A stretch of 64,000 bases of DNA from RYN-230 sp963720645 (lineage in GTDB: Bacteria > Actinomycetota > Actinomycetes > Streptosporangiales > Streptosporangiaceae): the NCBI GenBank assembly GCA_963720645.1, contig CAVRFX010000022.1, forward strand, positions 186,001-250,000, in the 5' to 3' direction. The position numbers and the translations under genes are program-made. This document shows positions 35,253 through 43,589 of this stretch, piece after piece. Every line of letters begins with the position of its first letter. Position 1 is the stretch's first letter. Below the pieces are notes generated by a model. The model ran no database searches. It had not been told where the DNA came from and worked only from the letters and a program-made list of their open reading frames with translations.

Positions 35253-35864
35253 CTACTTCTCCGGCGTCGCGGCGGAGTCCTCGTCCGCACCGTCAGCCGA
35301 GTCGTCCGCGGCCTCATCCGGCGCGGCCCCGTCCTCGGGGGCCTCCGCAGTGGCCTCGCTGGCGTCAGCGGCCTCGCTGGCGTCCGCCTCGGCCGTGACA
35401 TCAGCGTCGGCGGCCTCGGCTTCCCCGGCGGCCTCCGCGGTCGCGGCGGCCGGGCGGGCGGCGGGCTGTGTCCGCCGTCCACGGCGGCGGCGCGGCTTGG
35501 CTTCGGCTTCCTCCTGGACCAGCTCGATCACCGCGAGCGGGGCGTTGTCGCCCTTGCGCGGGCCGATCTTGGTGATCCTGGTGTAGCCGCCCTCACGGGT
35601 GGCGAACTGCGGCCCGATCTCGGTGAACAGGGTGTGCACCACGCCCTTGTCGGTGACCACGGTGAGCACCTCACGCCGCGCGGACAGGTCACCGCGCTTG
35701 GCGAAGGTGATCAGCCGCTCGGCGTACGGCCGGAGCCGACGGGCCTTGGCCTCGGTCGTGGTGATCTTGCCGTGCTCGAACAAGGCGGTGGCCAGGTTGG
35801 CCAGCAGGTGCCTCTGGTGGGCAGCGCTACCGCCCAGCCGGCGGCCCTTGGTGGGCGTGGGCAT
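35253..35864 (-). CDS. rplQ: 50S ribosomal protein L17 with acidic C-terminal tail
   Basis: 203 residues. The core (MPTPTKGRRLGGSAAHQRHL through YTRITKIGPRKGDNAPLAVIELV) is canonical L17 of about 120 residues. After an Arg-rich patch, about 75 residues are Ala/Glu/Asp repeats (EADASEAADASEATAEAPED). Such tails occur in actinobacteria and are probably disordered on the ribosome surface. It lies 60 nt after rpoA and 17 nt before truA. Confidence 0.96.
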   Translation of the reverse strand: MPTPTKGRRLGGSAAHQRHLLANLATALFEHGKITTTEAKARRLRPYAERLITFAKRGDLSARREVLTVVTDKGVVHTLFTEIGPQFATREGGYTRITKIGPRKGDNAPLAVIELVQEEAEAKPRRRRGRRTQPAARPAAATAEAAGEAEAADADVTAEADASEAADASEATAEAPEDGAAPDEAADDSADGADEDSAATPEK

Positions 35865-35924
35865 CGGAACGTTCTCCTCGGTTCGCTGGCCGGGCCTGCC
35901 CGGCCCGGCCAGTACTACTCGGGA

Positions 35925-36941
35925 TCAGTACTGCTCGGTCTCGACGTAGCTGTCGTCGTCGTCCGCGCCGTAGCTGTCCGCGGCGCTGCCCGGGTCGAAC
36001 CCGGGCGGGGAGTCCTTGAGCGCCAGCCCCATGTCGGTCAGCTTCTGCTTGACTTCCTCGATCGACTTGGCGCCGAAGTTGCGGATGTCGAGCAGGTCCT
36101 GCTCGCTGCGGGCGACCAGCTCTCCCACGGTGTGGATGCCTTCCCGCTTGAGGCAGTTGTAGGAGCGGACGGTCAGGTTGAGCTCCTCGATCGGCAGCGC
36201 CAGGTCCGCCGCGAGCGCAGCATCCGTGGGCGACGGGCCGATGTCGATGCCCTCGGCCTCGACGTTCAGCTCGCGGGCCAGGCCGAACAGCTCGACGAGG
36301 GTCTTGCCCGCGCTCGCCACCGCGTCCCGGGGACGCATGGACGGCTTGGTCTCCACGTCGAGGATGAGCTTGTCGAAGTCGGTCCGCTGTTCCACACGGG
36401 TGGCCTCGACCTTGTAGGTGACCCGCATCACCGGCGAGTAGATGGAGTCGATCGGGATACGGCCGATCTCCTGGCCGGGCTGCTTGTTCTGGGCGGCAGA
36501 CACGTAGCCGCGGCCACGCTCGACCGTCAGCTCCATCTCCAGCTTGCCCTTGGCGTTCAGCGTGGCGATGTGCAGATCCGGGTTGTGCACCTCGACCCCG
36601 GCCGGCGGGGCGATGTCCGCGGCGGTTACCTCCCCGGGACCCTGCTTGCGCAGGTACATGACCACCGGCTCGTCCTGCTCCGAGGACACGACCAGGGCCT
36701 TGAGGTTGAGGATGATGTCGGTGACATCCTCCTGGACCCCGGGGACGGTGGAGAACTCGTGCAGGACCCCCTCGATCCGGATGCTGGTGACGGCCGCACC
36801 GGGGATCGAGGAGAGCAGCGTACGGCGGACTGAGTTCCCGATCGTGTAGCCGAAACCTGGCTCGAGCGGCTCGATGACGAACCGCGACCGGAAGTCGCCG
36901 ACCTGCTCTTCGGTCAGAGTCGGACGCTGGGCGATGAGCAT
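35925..36941 (-). CDS. rpoA: DNA-directed RNA polymerase alpha subunit
   Basis: 338 residues. The N-terminal dimerisation domain (about 1-230) has FVIEPLEPGFGYTIGNSVRR and LLSSIPGAAVTSIRIEGVLHEFSTV. The C-terminal domain (about 255-310) has LNLTVRSYNCLKREGIHTVGEL and IRNFGAKSIEEVKQKLTDMG, the helix-hairpin-helix that contacts UP elements and activators. It ends in an acidic Asp/Glu tail. Operon order rpsD-rpoA-rplQ is standard. Confidence 0.97.
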   Translation of the reverse strand: MLIAQRPTLTEEQVGDFRSRFVIEPLEPGFGYTIGNSVRRTLLSSIPGAAVTSIRIEGVLHEFSTVPGVQEDVTDIILNLKALVVSSEQDEPVVMYLRKQGPGEVTAADIAPPAGVEVHNPDLHIATLNAKGKLEMELTVERGRGYVSAAQNKQPGQEIGRIPIDSIYSPVMRVTYKVEATRVEQRTDFDKLILDVETKPSMRPRDAVASAGKTLVELFGLARELNVEAEGIDIGPSPTDAALAADLALPIEELNLTVRSYNCLKREGIHTVGELVARSEQDLLDIRNFGAKSIEEVKQKLTDMGLALKDSPPGFDPGSAADSYGADDDDSYVETEQY

Positions 36942-37074
36942 TGGTACCCCTTTCCGCGGCGCCCGCTATTTGACGCCGCGATCTTCGCTGACGGCCTGCC
37001 GGATACCCGCCGAAACTGGCATCCGCGCCGCCCCCGCCGGGCCACCACCGGTGCGGCGGCCCGTGACGAGCGTA

Positions 37075-37701
37075 TTACTTCGAGTAGTACTCGACGATGA
37101 GCTGCTCCTGGACCTGGGTGTCGATCTGGGCCCGGGCCGGGAGCTGGTGGATCAGGATGCGCATCTTGTCCGGAATGACTTCCATCCAGGCCGGATACGG
37201 CCGCTCGCCGGCTTCGGCGCGCGCCACCACCATCGGGGTCAGCTCGATGGAGCCGGGCTTGACCTCGATGATGTCGTTCTCGCTCACCCGGTAGGACGGA
37301 ATGTCCACCTTCTTGCCGTTGACCACGAAGTGGCCGTGCCGGACCAGCTGGCGGGCCATGTCCCGGCTCTTGGCGAACCCGGCCCGGTACACCACGTTGT
37401 CCAGGCGGCTCTCCAGGATCTGGAGCAGGTTCTCACCGGTCATGCCGCGCTTGCGGGTGGCTTCCTCGTAGTAGCCGTGGAACTGCCGCTCGAGGATGCC
37501 GTAGACCCGGCGGGCCTTCTGCTTCTCCCGGATCTGGAGCAGGTACTCGCTCTCCTTGGGCCGGTTCCGGCCGTGCTCACCCGGCGGGTAGGGCCGGATC
37601 TCAATCGGGCACTTCGGCGAATCGCACTTGGCGCCCTTCAGGAAGAGCTTCATCTTCTCGCGGCGGCAGAGCTTGCAGTCCGCGCCTGTGTATCGAGCCA
37701 T
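37075..37701 (-). CDS. rpsD: 30S ribosomal protein S4 (zinc-binding form)
   Basis: 208 residues. The N-terminus MARYTGADCKLCRREKMKLF with a later CDSPKC supplies four Cys, so this is the C+ zinc form. The S4 RNA-binding domain is in SRLDNVVYRAGFAKSRDMAR and GHFVVNGKKVDIPSYRV. S4 nucleates 30S assembly and influences decoding fidelity. It lies between rpsK and rpoA; the rpsD-rpoA gap is about 130 nt. Confidence 0.97.
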   Translation of the reverse strand: MARYTGADCKLCRREKMKLFLKGAKCDSPKCPIEIRPYPPGEHGRNRPKESEYLLQIREKQKARRVYGILERQFHGYYEEATRKRGMTGENLLQILESRLDNVVYRAGFAKSRDMARQLVRHGHFVVNGKKVDIPSYRVSENDIIEVKPGSIELTPMVVARAEAGERPYPAWMEVIPDKMRILIHQLPARAQIDTQVQEQLIVEYYSK

Positions 37702-37715
37702 CTTCGCGCTACTCC

Positions 37716-38117
37716 TCAGACCCGGCGCCGCTTCGGCGGGCGGCAGCCATTGTGCGGAACCGGGGTGACGTCCTGGATCGAGCCGACCTCCAGGCCGGTC
37801 GCCTGCAGCGACCGGATGGCGGTCTCCCGGCCGGACCCAGGACCCTTGACGAACACGTCGACCTTGCGCATCCCGTGCTCCATGGCACGGCGCGCCGCGG
37901 CCTCCGCCGCCATCTGCGCCGCGAACGGCGTGGACTTGCGGGATCCCTTGAACCCGACCTGGCCGGACGACGCCCAGGAGATGACGTTGCCCACCGGATC
38001 GGTGATCGAGACGATGGTGTTGTTGAACGTGCTCCTGATGTGGGCGTGCCCGTGAGCGACGTTCTTCCGTTCTTTACGGCGCACCTTCTTGGCGCCGGTG
38101 CGGCTCTTTGGCGGCAT
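37716..38117 (-). CDS. rpsK: 30S ribosomal protein S11
   Basis: 133 residues. ARSTFNNTIV-like segment (HIRSTFNNTIVSITDPVGNV), SGQVGFKGSRKSTPFAAQMA and the C-terminal DVTPVPHNGCRPPKRRRV are typical of S11, which lines the mRNA exit/platform. It is 14 nt before rpsD and follows rpsM. Confidence 0.97.
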   Translation of the reverse strand: MPPKSRTGAKKVRRKERKNVAHGHAHIRSTFNNTIVSITDPVGNVISWASSGQVGFKGSRKSTPFAAQMAAEAAARRAMEHGMRKVDVFVKGPGSGRETAIRSLQATGLEVGSIQDVTPVPHNGCRPPKRRRV

Positions 38118-38204
38118 GTGCTTCCTATCCAGTGAGGTCGTCGGTCCGCAGTGTGGCGGGGACCCGGTGATCTGGCCCCGGCCAGCAGTGGCAACGGGCG
38201 CGGA

Positions 38205-38585
38205 CTACTTCTTCCCGGCCTTCTTCTTGCCGGCCACTGTCTTCTTCCTGCCCTTGCGGGTACGGGCGTTCGTCTGGGTGCGCTGGCCGTGCACCGGCAG
38301 CCCACGGCGGTGACGAATGCCCTGGTAGCACCCGATCTCGATCTTCCGGCGGATATCCGCCTGCACCTCACGGCGCAGATCGCCTTCGACCCGGTAGGTC
38401 GCTTCGATCCAGTCACGGAGACGGACCAGGTCGTCCTCCCCGAGTGCGTGGACCCTGGTGTCGCCGCTGACGCCGGTAGCGCTCAGCGTCTCGAGCGCAC
38501 GGGTGCGCCCGATCCCGTAGATGTAGGTGAGAGCGACCTCCAGCCGCTTATCGCGGGGGAGGTCAACGCCAACGAGGCGTGCCAT
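38205..38585 (-). CDS. rpsM: 30S ribosomal protein S13
   Basis: 126 residues. MARLVGVDLPRDKRLEVALTYIYGIG start, GCYQGIRHRRGLPVHGQRTQ signature and a Lys-rich C-terminal tail (KKTVAGKKKAGKK) that reaches the P site. It lies between rpmJ and rpsK in the standard alpha-operon order. Confidence 0.97.
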   Translation of the reverse strand: MARLVGVDLPRDKRLEVALTYIYGIGRTRALETLSATGVSGDTRVHALGEDDLVRLRDWIEATYRVEGDLRREVQADIRRKIEIGCYQGIRHRRGLPVHGQRTQTNARTRKGRKKTVAGKKKAGKK

Positions 38586-38727
38586 GGGCGGGCAGTTCTC
38601 CTTTTCATCGAGGAGGTCGTACGCGCCGCTCCCCCGCCGCTGCCCGGGCCGGGCCCCGGCCTCCTACCGGGGGTAACCCGCACGCGGCTGGTGCCGCGCA
38701 CGGGCTGCGGTGCGTGTGGGTCGGGCG

Positions 38728-38841
38728 TCAGCCCTGGCGCTGCTTGTGCCGCGGGTCAGAGCAGATGACCATGACGCGGCCATGCCGCCTGATCACCCGG
38801 CACTTACTGCAGATCTTCTTCACACTCGGCTTGACCTTCAT
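38728..38841 (-). CDS. rpmJ: 50S ribosomal protein L36 (zinc-binding form)
   Basis: 37 residues starting MKVKPSVKKICSKCRVIRRH and ending SDPRHKQRQG. The C-X2-C-X12-C-X4-H zinc ribbon is complete, so this is the C+ form. Flanked by infA (48 nt upstream) and rpsM. Too short to be listed by length-limited gene finding, but position and sequence are unambiguous. Confidence 0.96.
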   Translation of the reverse strand: MKVKPSVKKICSKCRVIRRHGRVMVICSDPRHKQRQG

Positions 38842-38889
38842 CGTGGCCTCCTCCGGCGCCGGGACGGGTCAATGTCCTGCGTCAGTCCG

Positions 38890-39111
38890 TTACTTGTACC
38901 GGTAGACAATCCGGCCACGGCTCAGGTCGTACGGGCTCAGCTCAACGACTACCCGGTCATCCGGCAGGATGCGGATGTAGTGCATCCGCATCTTCCCGCT
39001 GATGTGGGCGAGGACCTTGTGCCCATTGTCTAGCTCCACCCGGAAGAAGGCATTGGGAAGTGACTCGACGATCCTGCCCTCGATCTCGATGGCGCCGTCC
39101 TTTTTGGGCAT
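38890..39111 (-). CDS. infA: Translation initiation factor IF-1
   Basis: 73 residues; MPKKDGAIEIEGRIVESLPN, then GHKVLAHISGKMRMHYIRIL and VVVELSPYDLSRGRIVYRYK. S1-like OB fold that binds the 30S A site. GGAGG lies just before the ATG. It heads the infA-rpmJ-rpsM-rpsK-rpsD-rpoA-rplQ unit; the usual neighbour map is absent upstream. Confidence 0.97.
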   Translation of the reverse strand: MPKKDGAIEIEGRIVESLPNAFFRVELDNGHKVLAHISGKMRMHYIRILPDDRVVVELSPYDLSRGRIVYRYK

Positions 39112-39285
39112 GTCCTCCGCGCTTCACTGTCGGGCCCGCTCGCCACCGGTTGACGGTGTGCAGGCGGGTGTTGTCTACGTTTGTCTCGTGGTGCATCCCA
39201 GGACTGTGCCGAACCAGGAATGCGGGTGTCCGTCCGTGAGGCAACCGGCAAAAGCCAGCACAGGGCAACTCACGAACCGCAGCAG

Positions 39286-39316
39286 AGTCTACGCGACCCT
39301 GCCTGACATTGCGAAC
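39286..39316 (-). promoter_or_regulatory. Candidate infA promoter in a 305-bp gene-free gap
   Basis: Minus-strand TAGACT (39286-39291) with TTCGCA 19 nt upstream (39311-39316). The -10 is good, the -35 and spacing mediocre. The whole gap 39112-39416 contains no gene or other repeat that I can see, so an operon start here is reasonable. Confidence 0.4.
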
Positions 39317-39416
39317 CAGAGGCGGGGCAGGAAAATTCCCCGTCCCGCTCCCTTCCCGGGTCCGCCCCTGAAGCTTACTCCCCAGCCGCTATTCCCCGGC
39401 GCCCATTCCCCCGCAC

Positions 39417-39683
39417 CTAGTCAGCCGGGCCCTGCCACGGGAGCGGCGCGTGGCCGGTGCGGCCGCGGCGCAGCTTGGCCTCGGGGAGCTCATACAGGTC
39501 GATACCAGGCAGATCCGCCATCAGCTCGTCCAGCTGGCCCAGGGTCTTCGCTGCGTAGGCCAGGTCCAGCCGCTCATGGAATTCCTCGGCCGTGAGCCGG
39601 CCAGCGGCGAGATGCTCACGCAGCAAGGCCGCGGCGCGGTCGCGGTCCGCGTCGGACGCACGGATCTTCGGATCGCTCGGCAT
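39417..39683 (-). CDS. DUF1707 (SHOCT-like) small protein
   Basis: 88 residues from ATG 39683, which has AGGAGG 6 nt upstream. MPSDPKIRASDADRDRAAAL, REHLAAGRLTAEEFHERLDL and AYAAKTLGQLDELMADLP are the DUF1707 pattern, a short helical module common at the N-terminus of actinobacterial membrane proteins. Here it stands alone with a short Arg/Gly-rich tail and no membrane helix. It lies 45 nt downstream of adk, in the slot where map usually sits. Function unknown. Confidence 0.85.
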   Translation of the reverse strand: MPSDPKIRASDADRDRAAALLREHLAAGRLTAEEFHERLDLAYAAKTLGQLDELMADLPGIDLYELPEAKLRRGRTGHAPLPWQGPAD

Positions 39684-39728
39684 CCGCAACCTCCTGAGCT
39701 GTCTGCGTCCACCGTACCCAGCGTGGCC

Positions 39729-40382
39729 TCAGCGGATGAACCGCCGCAGCGCGCTGAGGGCCCGTTCGGTGATCTCTTCCACCGGGCCGGTGGCGTCGAT
39801 ACCCAGCAGGATGCCCTCGTCGGCGTAGAACGCGACGAGCGGGGCGGTCTGCTCCTGGTAGACCTCGATCCGGTGCCGGATCGTCTCCTCGCGGTCGTCG
39901 TCGCGCTGGAACAGCTCACCGCCGCAGTCGTCGCACTGATCCCGGCGCGCGGGCGGATCGAACAGCACGTGCCAGACGCGCCCGCACCGGCGGCAGGTCC
40001 GGCGGCCTGACAGGCGCCGGACCACCTCGTCGTCGTCCACCACGAGTTCCAGGACCACATCCAGCCGGCTGTCCCAGGACGCGAGCAGCTTCTTGAGCGT
40101 CTCGGCCTGCGGGACGGTCCGCGGGAACCCGTCCAGCAGGAAGCCCGACTGCGTATCGTCCTCCTGCAGCCGGTCGGTGACCATGGCGATGGTCACCTCG
40201 TCGGGGACCAGGTCGCCGCGTTCCATGAACGCCTGCGCGCGACGGCCGAGCGCCGTCCCCTGGCTGACGTTGGTTCGGAAGATGTCACCTGTCGAGATCT
40301 TCGGGATGGACAGATGCGACGCTATGAACTGGGCCTGTGTCCCCTTGCCCGCACCGGGGGGCCCGACGAGGACGACTCGCAC
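39729..40382 (-). CDS. adk: Adenylate kinase (zinc-LID long form)
   Basis: 217 residues. P-loop MRVVLVGPPGAGKGTQAQFI; ISTGDIFRTNVSQGT and FLLDGFPRTVPQAETL are NMP-binding and core motifs. The LID contains four Cys (RTCRRCGRVWH and QCDDCGG), so it is the zinc-binding form. It equilibrates ATP, AMP and ADP. The start overlaps the secY stop by one base. Confidence 0.96.
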   Translation of the reverse strand: MRVVLVGPPGAGKGTQAQFIASHLSIPKISTGDIFRTNVSQGTALGRRAQAFMERGDLVPDEVTIAMVTDRLQEDDTQSGFLLDGFPRTVPQAETLKKLLASWDSRLDVVLELVVDDDEVVRRLSGRRTCRRCGRVWHVLFDPPARRDQCDDCGGELFQRDDDREETIRHRIEVYQEQTAPLVAFYADEGILLGIDATGPVEEITERALSALRRFIR

Positions 40383-41701
40383 TATCGCAGGAAGCCCTCA
40401 TAGTTGCGCTGCTGCAACTGGCTCTCGATCTGCTTCACCGTGTCCAGTCCCACCCCTACCGCGATCAGGATGCTGGTTCCGCCGAACGGGAACTGGCTCC
40501 CCACCCCCAGCAACGCGAACGCCACCATCGGGACGAGGGCGATGAGGCCCAGGTAGAGGGAGCCGGGGGCCGTGAGCCGGGTGAGCACGTAGTTCAGGTA
40601 CTGGGCGGTCGGCCGCCCAGGGCGGATGCCGGGGATGAACCCGCCGTACTTCTTCATGTTGTCCGCCACCTCGGTCGGGTTGAACGTGATGGACACATAG
40701 AAGTACGTGAAGAACACGATCAGCACGAAGAACAGTCCCATGTACAGCGAGGAGTCGCCGTTGGTCCCGTTGCCCAGGTACTTCTCCACGAACGTGACCC
40801 AGCCCGACGGATGGGTCTTGCTGCCGAAGAGCGTGGCGGCCAGCTCCGGAATGTAGAGCAGTGACGAGGCGAAGATGACCGGGATGACACCGGCCTGGTT
40901 CACCTTGAGCGGGATGTAGGTGGAGGTCCCGCCGTACATCTTGCGGCCGACCATGCGCTTGGCGTACTGCACCGGGATGCGGCGCTGGGCCTGCTCCATG
41001 AAGACCACGAAGGCCACGATCCCGACCCCGACCAGCAGCACGATGGCCAGCACGAACGCGTGCTTGACGCGGTAGACGTCGGCCAGGTAGCCGAACATCT
41101 GGGAGATGACGGTGGTGAAGATGAGCACCGACATGCCGTTGCCCACGCCCCGGTCGGTGATCAGCTCGCCCAGCCACATGATGACCGCCGTGCCGGCGGT
41201 CATGCAGATCACCATGGTGGAGATGGTGAACACCGACGAGTTCGGGATCAGCGACTCGGTGCACTGGGGGAACAGGTTGCCCGAGCGGGCGAACGCCACG
41301 ATCCCGGTGGACTGGAGAATGGCCAGCCCGACGGTCAGGTACCGGGTGTACTGGGTGATCTTGGCCTGTCCGGCCTGGCCTTCCTGGCGCAGGGTCTCCA
41401 GCCGCGGGATGACGACGGCCAGCAGCTGGAGGATGATGCTGGCCGTGATGTACGGCATGATGCCGAGGGCGAACACCGAGAGCCTGAGCAGCGCACCGCC
41501 GCTGAACAGGTTCACGAGCTGGTAGACGCCGGCCGCGCTGCTCTTGCTCTCCAGCCCGGTGCAGAACGTGACGGCTTTCTCGGAGATGCCCGGGGTGGGC
41601 ACGGCCGCGCCGAACCGGAAGAGGGCCAGGATCCCCAGCGTGAACAGCAGCTTCTTGCGCAGGTCAGGCGTCCGGAAGGCCCGGAGGAACGCGGTCAGCA
41701 T
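40382..41701 (-). CDS. secY: Protein translocase subunit SecY
   Basis: 439-residue, ten-helix channel of the Sec translocon. LRKKLLFTLGILALFRFGAA (helix 1), ALGIMPYITASIILQLLAVV (plug-side helix 2 region), WLGELITDRGVGNGMSVLIF, and the cytosolic loop YVSITFNPTEVADNMKKYGG with FIPGIRPGRPTAQYLNYVL, which binds SecA/ribosome, are all canonical. Last membrane helix near LGLIALVPMVAFALLGV. It follows rplO by 210 nt, so it may have its own promoter, and is tightly linked to adk. Confidence 0.97.
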   Translation of the reverse strand: MLTAFLRAFRTPDLRKKLLFTLGILALFRFGAAVPTPGISEKAVTFCTGLESKSSAAGVYQLVNLFSGGALLRLSVFALGIMPYITASIILQLLAVVIPRLETLRQEGQAGQAKITQYTRYLTVGLAILQSTGIVAFARSGNLFPQCTESLIPNSSVFTISTMVICMTAGTAVIMWLGELITDRGVGNGMSVLIFTTVISQMFGYLADVYRVKHAFVLAIVLLVGVGIVAFVVFMEQAQRRIPVQYAKRMVGRKMYGGTSTYIPLKVNQAGVIPVIFASSLLYIPELAATLFGSKTHPSGWVTFVEKYLGNGTNGDSSLYMGLFFVLIVFFTYFYVSITFNPTEVADNMKKYGGFIPGIRPGRPTAQYLNYVLTRLTAPGSLYLGLIALVPMVAFALLGVGSQFPFGGTSILIAVGVGLDTVKQIESQLQQRNYEGFLR

Positions 41702-41779
41702 GCGCCGTCCTCAACTAGATGGGTCAACGGGGTGGTGCCGCGCCCTCCCGAGGGGTGGCGGCGACGGCCGGTGCGCCGC

Positions 41780-41806
41780 AGTGTAACGCGTTCGCTGCAC
41801 TGTAAC
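41780..41806 (-). promoter_or_regulatory. Candidate secY promoter with direct repeat
   Basis: Minus-strand TACACT (-10-like, 41780-41785) with GTTACA (41801-41806) 15 nt upstream. The two lie in a 19-bp-period direct repeat (gcagtgtaac / gcactgtaac on the + strand). Short spacing makes this tentative; the rest of the 210-bp rplO-secY gap shows nothing. Confidence 0.35.
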
Positions 41807-41911
41807 AGCCCCTGCGCGCGGCGATGATGACTGTGCGCTGCCGACCGGTGGACAACGTGCCACGGCGGCGGCTCCGGGCAGGCCCGGGCCGCCGCCTGGT
41901 CGGCAACCACA

Positions 41912-42352
41912 TCACAGCTCAGTGACGGTTCCCCCGGCTGCGGTGATCTTCTCCCGGGCCGAGGCGGAGAACGCGTGGGCGGTCACTCGCAGTGCCACCC
42001 CGGCGTCGCCCTCGCCGAGCACCTTGACCAGCTCGCCCGCGCGCACCGCGCCCTTGCCGACCAGGTCTTCCGGGGTCACGTCGCCGCCCTGCGGGTACAG
42101 CTCGGCCAGCCGGCCGATGTTGACCACCTGGTAGGTGGTCTTGAACGGCAGGTTGGAGAAGCCCTTCAGCTTCGGAACCCGGCGCTGCAGCGGCATCTGG
42201 CCGCCCTCGAAGCCCACGTGTACCTGGCCGCGGGCCTTGGTTCCCTTGGTCCCGCGCCCCGCGGTCTTGCCCTTGGACCCCTCGCCGCGGCCGACCCGGG
42301 TGCGCTCCGTGCGCGAGCCCGGGGCCGGGCGGAGGTGGTGGATCCTCAGCAT
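41912..42352 (-). CDS. rplO: 50S ribosomal protein L15
   Basis: 146 residues; MLRIHHLRPAPGSRTERTRV, GRGTKGTKARGQVHVGFEGG and MPLQRRVPKLKGFSN are the L15 signatures. The start overlaps the rpmD stop by 7 nt. Last ribosomal gene of the spc segment before secY. Confidence 0.97.
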   Translation of the reverse strand: MLRIHHLRPAPGSRTERTRVGRGEGSKGKTAGRGTKGTKARGQVHVGFEGGQMPLQRRVPKLKGFSNLPFKTTYQVVNIGRLAELYPQGGDVTPEDLVGKGAVRAGELVKVLGEGDAGVALRVTAHAFSASAREKITAAGGTVTEL

Positions 42353-42540
42353 GTCAGTTCGACCTCCTCGACGGTGACGAGGTGCCGCACCGCGTAGATC
42401 ATGCCGCGGAACTCGGGCCGGTCATCCTTGACGACCACCTGCCCGATCCGCTTCAGCCCGAGCGACCGCAAGGACGCCCGCTGCTCCTTCGTCCCCCCGA
42501 TCTCCGACCGGGTCTGGGTTACCTTCAGCTGTGCCATCAT
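42346..42540 (-). CDS. rpmD: 50S ribosomal protein L30
   Basis: 64 codons; QLKVTQTRSEIGGTKEQRAS and LGLKRIGQVVVKDDRPEFRG are typical. Two adjacent ATGs (42540, 42537) are possible starts, differing by one Met. It follows rpsE by 10 nt and overlaps rplO. Confidence 0.95.
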   Translation of the reverse strand: MMAQLKVTQTRSEIGGTKEQRASLRSLGLKRIGQVVVKDDRPEFRGMIYAVRHLVTVEEVELTC

Positions 42541-42550
42541 CCTGCTCCGC

Positions 42551-43174
42551 TCAGCTGTTGCCGGACGTGGCGCCGAGGGCGGCCGCTGCCGCGCGGGCGC
42601 GCAGCATGGCCGCCGGGGCCACGTCCTCGATCGGAAGCCCGCGCCGGGCGGCGATTTCCTCGGGGCGCTTCAGGCTCTTCAGCGCGGCCACCGTCGCGTG
42701 CACGACGTTGATCGGGTTGGAGGAGCCGAGCGAACGGGACAGCACGTCGTGCACCCCGGCGCACTCCAGCACGGCCCGCACCGGGCCGCCGGCGATGACG
42801 CCGGTACCCGGGCTGGCCGGCTTCAGCAGCACCACGCCCGCGGCCTCTTCACCCTGCACGGTGTGCGGGATGGTGCCCGCGATCCGCGGCACCCGGAAGA
42901 ACTGCTTCTTGGCCGCCTCGACGCCCTTGGCGATGGCTGCGGGCACCTCCTTGGCCTTGCCGTAGCCGACCCCGACCATGCCATTGCCGTCACCGACGAT
43001 GACGAGGGCGGTGAAGCTGAACCGCCGGCCGCCCTGGACGACCTTGGCCACCCGGTTGATGGTGACGACCCGCTCCAGGTAAGCGGTGCCCTTGTCGGCG
43101 CCACCGCCGCGGCGGTCGTCACGGCGGTCACGCCGTTCACCGCCGCCGCCGCCACGCCGCGGAGCTCCTGCCAT
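42551..43174 (-). CDS. rpsE: 30S ribosomal protein S5
   Basis: 207 residues. The N-terminal about 30 are Gly/Arg/Asp-rich, then the S5 dsRNA-like domain YLERVVTINRVAKVVQGGRR, FSFTALVIVGDGNGMVGVGY (spectinomycin-site loop region nearby), and the C-terminal domain PGTGVIAGGPVRAVLECAGV. S5 supports decoding fidelity. 37 nt after rplR. Confidence 0.96.
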   Translation of the reverse strand: MAGAPRRGGGGGERRDRRDDRRGGGADKGTAYLERVVTINRVAKVVQGGRRFSFTALVIVGDGNGMVGVGYGKAKEVPAAIAKGVEAAKKQFFRVPRIAGTIPHTVQGEEAAGVVLLKPASPGTGVIAGGPVRAVLECAGVHDVLSRSLGSSNPINVVHATVAALKSLKRPEEIAARRGLPIEDVAPAAMLRARAAAAALGATSGNS

Positions 43175-43211
43175 CAGAATGTCCTTCTCTCGTAAGTCAT
43201 GTATGCAGAGT

Positions 43212-43586
43212 TCACAGGTCCAGGCCGCCTTCGCGTACCGCGTCGGCGAGGGCGGCGATCCGGCCGTGGTAGGCCCAGCCGCTCCGGTCGAAGACGGCGG
43301 CGGAGACCCCGGCGGCCCGCGCCCGCTCGGCCAGCAGCGTGCCGACCTGGCGGGCCTTGGCCGTCTTGTCCCCGTCCGCCCCGCGGAGCGCCTCTTCCAG
43401 GGTAGACGCGGATACGAGCGTCCGGCCCGCGCTGTCGTCGATCAGCTGGACGGACGTGTGCCGGGCGGACCGGGTGACGGTCAGCCGGGGCCGCTCCGCA
43501 CTGCCCATGACCTTCCTGCGGACCCTCGTGTGCCGCCGCGTCCTCGCGGCGGTGCGTCCCGGGGCCCGGGTCTTCGTGACAGCCAT
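43212..43586 (-). CDS. rplR: 50S ribosomal protein L18
   Basis: 124 residues; Arg-rich N-terminus, ERPRLTVTRSARHTSVQLID and FDRSGWAYHGRIAALADAVR, the 5S-rRNA-binding signature. It lies 3 nt after rplF and 37 nt before rpsE. Confidence 0.96.
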   Translation of the reverse strand: MAVTKTRAPGRTAARTRRHTRVRRKVMGSAERPRLTVTRSARHTSVQLIDDSAGRTLVSASTLEEALRGADGDKTAKARQVGTLLAERARAAGVSAAVFDRSGWAYHGRIAALADAVREGGLDL

Positions 43587-43589
43587 TGC

